A stretch of DNA of 11,392 bases from Trachelipus rathkii (lineage: Eukaryota > Arthropoda > Malacostraca > Isopoda > Trachelipodidae), in contig JABUQX010065323.1 of assembly GCA_015478945.1 (NCBI GenBank), positions 12,501-23,892 of the forward strand. Reading direction: 5' to 3'. Made by a program: the position numbers and the translations under genes. A model generated the notes under the pieces. It worked only from the letters and a program-made list of their open reading frames with translations, ran no database searches and had not been told where the DNA came from. Positions 9,216 to 11,392 of the stretch are shown one piece after another (position 1 is the stretch's first letter; each line of letters starts with the position of its first letter).

Positions 9216-9359
9216 ATTAAATTAGCAAAATTAATTAAATATTCAAATTTCTTCTGAATTTTTCATGCAGGTGCAAAAGTTTAATGCTCTGAAAAGCCTT
9301 CACTGTAGTGCGTATAATTTGTATTCGTTGGGAGGAAATCTATATAGAATTCTCATGTA

Positions 9360-9727
9360 ATAATGTTTGGTAGAGGGTTTTTTCTATATACTGATAGTAG
9401 TATAAAAGGTAACCATTATTATGCTTAATTAAAACGTTCTAGAAATGGTAGTACATTATTTCATTCTCCTTTCCATTAGTGGAAATAACAATAATGGATG
9501 TTAAGTGTTGAGATAGTTTTAAATACAATGAAGCTTGACTAGCAGTTTCAAAACTAAAACAGTCCCATCTACATACCTTTTATATGTTATTGGTTTATAT
9601 TCAGTTGGGCATTCGTTTAACCATGTTTGTTCATGGAAACTTAGAAATGAATTAGCGAAGCCGGACCCAATGGTGAAACCATCGCCATTCTGTCTGTTTG
9701 GCAGTAATGCTCATTATTAAATAGAAA
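9360..9727 (-). pseudogene. PLE RT fragment with motif B and YVDD remnant, family 2 left copy
   Basis: Minus strand order: FNNEHYCQTDRMAM, then VSPLGPA (motif B), a frame slip, then ANSFLSFHEQTWLNEC and PTEYKPITYKRYVDG. YVDG (9575-9564) stands where RT motif C YVDD should be; two extra bases just after GAT explain it. The thumb segment follows as ETASQASL and, in another frame, NVLIKHNNG. Motif spacing fits PLE RTs well. The first catalytic Asp codon remains, the second is disrupted. Confidence 0.82.
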
Positions 9728-9933
9728 TTTTGTGTCGTCAGTGTTTTTTAGTTTTTGAAACTCAAAGTCAAGCTTCATTATTTTTAAACTATCTCAACAC
9801 TAAACATCCAAAAATTGTTTTCACTATGGAAGGAGAATCAAATAATGTACTACCATTTCTAGACGTTTTAATTAAGCATAATAATGGTTCCTTTTCTACT
9901 TCAGTATATAGAAAACCCTCTACCACTTATTAG
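9728..9933 (+). pseudogene. PLE RT palm end and thumb fragment, family 2 right copy
   Basis: The frame starts LCRQCFLVFE, where a YVDD-C-F box has decayed to a non-catalytic sequence. It continues as SQASLFLNYLNTKHPKI, VFTMEGESNNVLPFLDVL, IKHNNGSF and STSVYRKPSTTY, then stops. PFLDV....Y.S.VYRKPT-like sequence is the standard PLE signature after motif C. No initiation codon is expected, since it is an internal piece. Confidence 0.85.
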
Positions 9934-10360
9934 GCATGAATTTCTTTAGTTCCTCCCACGAGAAAAATACAAATTATCTGCACTACAGTGCAGGCTTTTC
10001 CAAGAGCATTCAAAAACTTTGCACCTCATGGAATAGATTCATGTAAGAAATTGAATATTAATTAAATTTGCTAATTTTAATTAATCTCCCTTCTATTATA
10101 TATTTTCTAAATAGGTAATATAGATTTTCTTGAAGATAAATTCCGTCGCGACAGCCTTCACGATGTCCCCAAACAAAAGTTTCTTTAAAAATTCATTTAT
10201 TGCCACTATACTGGAAGCTGACAAATCTATTCAGCCCCACGTGCACCGAACATTTCCATCAACTGACATTTAATTTTTATCCCTACTAATAGTATGAAAA
10301 TTTTCCAATTTTTTCAGGCTTAAAGACATTATTCCCACAAGATTGAGATCCTATAGTTTT
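9934..10360 (+). pseudogene. Decayed thumb and linker region, family 2 right copy
   Basis: Short open pieces in changing frames: HYSAGFSKSIQKLC with NRFM (thumb helix), FLEDKFRRDSLHDVPKQ, SAPRAPNISI and a KDIIP-like element. They match the left copy at 8954-9340 in reverse orientation. Stops and shifts occur every 20 to 40 codons. Confidence 0.65.
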
Positions 10361-10660
10361 ACATTTATACGTGTACGGATTGCAATGTCCGTTACGTAGG
10401 CCAAACAGGTCTAGCAACTTCTTTGAGGGTTTCCAGCATTTGGGTTTGTCATACGAACTAATTTGCCATCTCGACCACGACCAGAACATTCGTCAAATAC
10501 GATCTCATAGCTGGAAATGGCCACGTCAATCTCACGAGACAGTTTCGAAATCCTGGCTCAGCAAGTGACTCTCTTGAATAGAAGTCCTGGATAGTTCTCA
10601 TATATTTATCATTTGAAACCAGAATTAAAATAAAGACCAATCCTCTATCCAGCTTTTTTT
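10361..10660 (+). pseudogene. GIY-YIG endonuclease domain, family 2 right copy
   Basis: The frame reads YTCTDCNVRYVGQTGL, with cysteines at 10372-10374 and 10381-10383 and YVG at 10393-10401, then breaks; HLGLSYEL follows in another frame. The catalytic Glu codon seen in the left copy is GAT here (10590-10592), giving Asp. Combined with the shifts this copy is inactive. The coding remnant ends near TCCTCTATCCAGC, shared with the left copy. Confidence 0.8.
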
Positions 10661-10662
10661 TA

Positions 10663-10850
10663 CATTATTATTATTATCCGGAAATTCAAAACTTGGTTAA
10701 TTTTTTCATTGTAACCATAAGTTATTATTATTTATATTATTATTATTATTATTGTCATTTCTATTATTTAATGATTTAATTTTATTTGTTCGTAACTATA
10801 TTGTCCATTCTTTTATATTTACTTTATTAATACTATTTATTATTATTTTT

Positions 10851-10895
<45 letters not shown>

Positions 10896-10937
10896 ATTTA
10901 TTATTATTATTTATTATTATCTAATATTATTATATTA

Positions 10938-10981
<44 letters not shown>

Positions 10982-10996
10982 TTATTATTCTTATTG
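10663..10996. repeat. TTA microsatellite inside PLE family 2, right copy
   Basis: TTATTA repeats interrupted by a non-repeat piece at about 10754-10835, then purer repeats at about 10850-10985. Mirror counterpart of 8128-8551 in the left copy, but shorter, with a different spacer. Confidence 0.9.
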
Positions 10997-11392
10997 TTTT
11001 TTAGGTTATGTTTAACACTATAAACATACTGTTTTCAAACAGTAATTATTTTGTTTTAACAACAAACTATAATATTAATATAATATGCAATTCTGAAATT
11101 TTCCAATATTAAATTTCGTAATTTAGTACGCTACAAAATTTACTCAGATTCTGTCAGGTGCGTTTGTTAAAGTTTTTTCCATTTTGCTGGAATTGTGATT
11201 TTGTTTTAATTTTCATCTATGTGCTTTGCTTCCCATTTTTTAATGTAACTTCTTTATTTATGGTGTTATTAAATATTATTTTATTATAATAGATTTTTCA
11301 TTTTTAATTTTAATTTTAATTGTAATTTTAATTATTTCTAGAGTAAATTTTTAGCTGCAAGATGGGTGGAGTAATAGGCCCGAATGTCCGAT
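10997..11392 (+). other. Family 2 non-coding tail, right copy, with decayed hairpin
   Basis: Matches the left-copy tail in reverse orientation. It holds GTTTAACACTATAAACATACTG, TAGTACGCTACAAAATTT and GTGCTTTGCTTCCC. At 11355-11389 the hammerhead-like element is present but damaged: an extra C splits the CTGAAGA box and GAAAC has become GAATG. The block 11162-11218 has no counterpart in the left tail. Confidence 0.75.

Larger units (their letters stand above)
7641..9727 (-). mobile_element. PLE family 2, left copy (minus), 5'-truncated
   Basis: On the minus strand it begins within the RT (FNNEHYCQTD, just before motif B) and continues through motif B, a YVDD remnant, thumb, linker and GIY-YIG EN. 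It then has an AAT-rich stretch and a long non-coding tail ending at TA repeats. It is a different family from pair 1, as judged by the EN motif CTDCNVRYVGQ. Several frame breaks make it inactive. It meets the plus-strand copy head to head at about 9727. Confidence 0.88.
7641..11392. repeat. Inverted-repeat pair 2: two head-to-head PLE copies
   Basis: The left arm (about 7720-9575) reverse-complements the right arm (about 9727-11392, cut by the window end). Shared landmarks are the RT thumb, the block with GATGTCCCCAAACAAA, the EN with GTACGGATTGCAATGTCC, the end CCAATCCTCTATCCAGC, an AAT/TTA microsatellite, and the tail with TAGTACGCTACAAAATTT and GTGCTTTGCTTCCC. About 150 bases at 9576-9726 are found only in the left copy. 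The arms differ by many indels. Confidence 0.88.
9728..11392 (+). mobile_element. PLE family 2, right copy (plus), 5'-truncated, runs off the window
   Basis: Begins exactly at a decayed motif C, followed by thumb, linker, EN, TTA repeats and the non-coding tail. By comparison with the left copy about 80 to 100 bases of the tail should lie beyond the window end. More decayed than the left copy in the EN frame, better preserved in the thumb. Confidence 0.87.

Noticed and set aside
9535..9720. Plus-strand 61-codon frame
   Set aside because: Antisense of the RT motif B to YVDD region of the minus-strand PLE copy, which shows clear RT motifs.
10752..11015. Plus-strand frame with Leu/Tyr runs
   Set aside because: Made mostly of TTA repeats in the family 2 right copy.
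5052..11392. CRISPR-like, integron-like or phage-like reading of the inverted repeats
   Set aside because: The arms encode eukaryotic PLE RT and EN; there are no regularly spaced short repeats and no prokaryotic genes.

Overview
The window looks like AT-rich, repeat-laden DNA from an animal nuclear genome. Three things support this: (i) a minus-strand coding region split by a short intron with GT..AG borders in which the frame is kept, (ii) four degenerate copies of Penelope-like elements (PLEs), which are eukaryotic retroelements with a reverse transcriptase (RT) and a GIY-YIG endonuclease (EN), and (iii) a hAT transposase fragment and very long AAT and TA microsatellites. There are no prokaryotic signals. 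An arthropod, perhaps a chelicerate, is my guess from memory of similar proteins and repeats; it is not shown by the sequence.

Layout. 1-985: AT-rich non-coding DNA with a (TA)n block at about 340-610. 986-2701: a minus-strand spliced gene or pseudogene of unrecognised helical-repeat type. It has a 5' exon from about 2699/2658 to 1444, a 128-nt intron (1443-1316) and a 3' exon (1315-990), with AATAAA overlapping the stop. Several frame breaks suggest a pseudogene or indel errors in the assembly. 2718-4510: about 1.8 kb of AAT/TA low-complexity DNA, lying just upstream of a splice-acceptor-like site and so perhaps intronic. 4542-4790: a hAT transposase C-terminal (dimerisation) fragment, minus strand.

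4903-11392 is a composite of four 5'-truncated PLE copies in the order minus, plus, minus, plus. They form two head-to-head inverted pairs from two different PLE families. Pair 1 (about 5052-7431) carries an EN with CxxC then VYIGET; pair 2 (about 7641 to beyond the window end) carries an EN with CTDC then YVGQT. (TA)n tracts bound the left side of pair 1, separate the two pairs and thus bound the left side of pair 2; the far right end of pair 2 is outside the window. The right copy of pair 1 and the left copy of pair 2 still show RT motif B (PLSP / PLGP), the YVDD catalytic box, the 'FLD..(H/Y)RKP' thumb region and the EN. All four copies carry stops or frameshifts, so none is autonomous. Each pair has a hairpin downstream of the EN, followed directly by GAAA and preceded by a TGA-type heptamer, resembling the hammerhead-ribozyme core known from PLEs.

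The genes do not act as a system: this is a transposon graveyard next to a host gene or pseudogene. The most interesting points are the double inverted PLE array, the ribozyme-like hairpins kept in two families, a perfect 37-nt palindrome lying on an RT catalytic motif, a non-homologous block inside an otherwise conserved PLE tail, and the unrecognised spliced protein. All readings are by eye; no alignment or database search was done.
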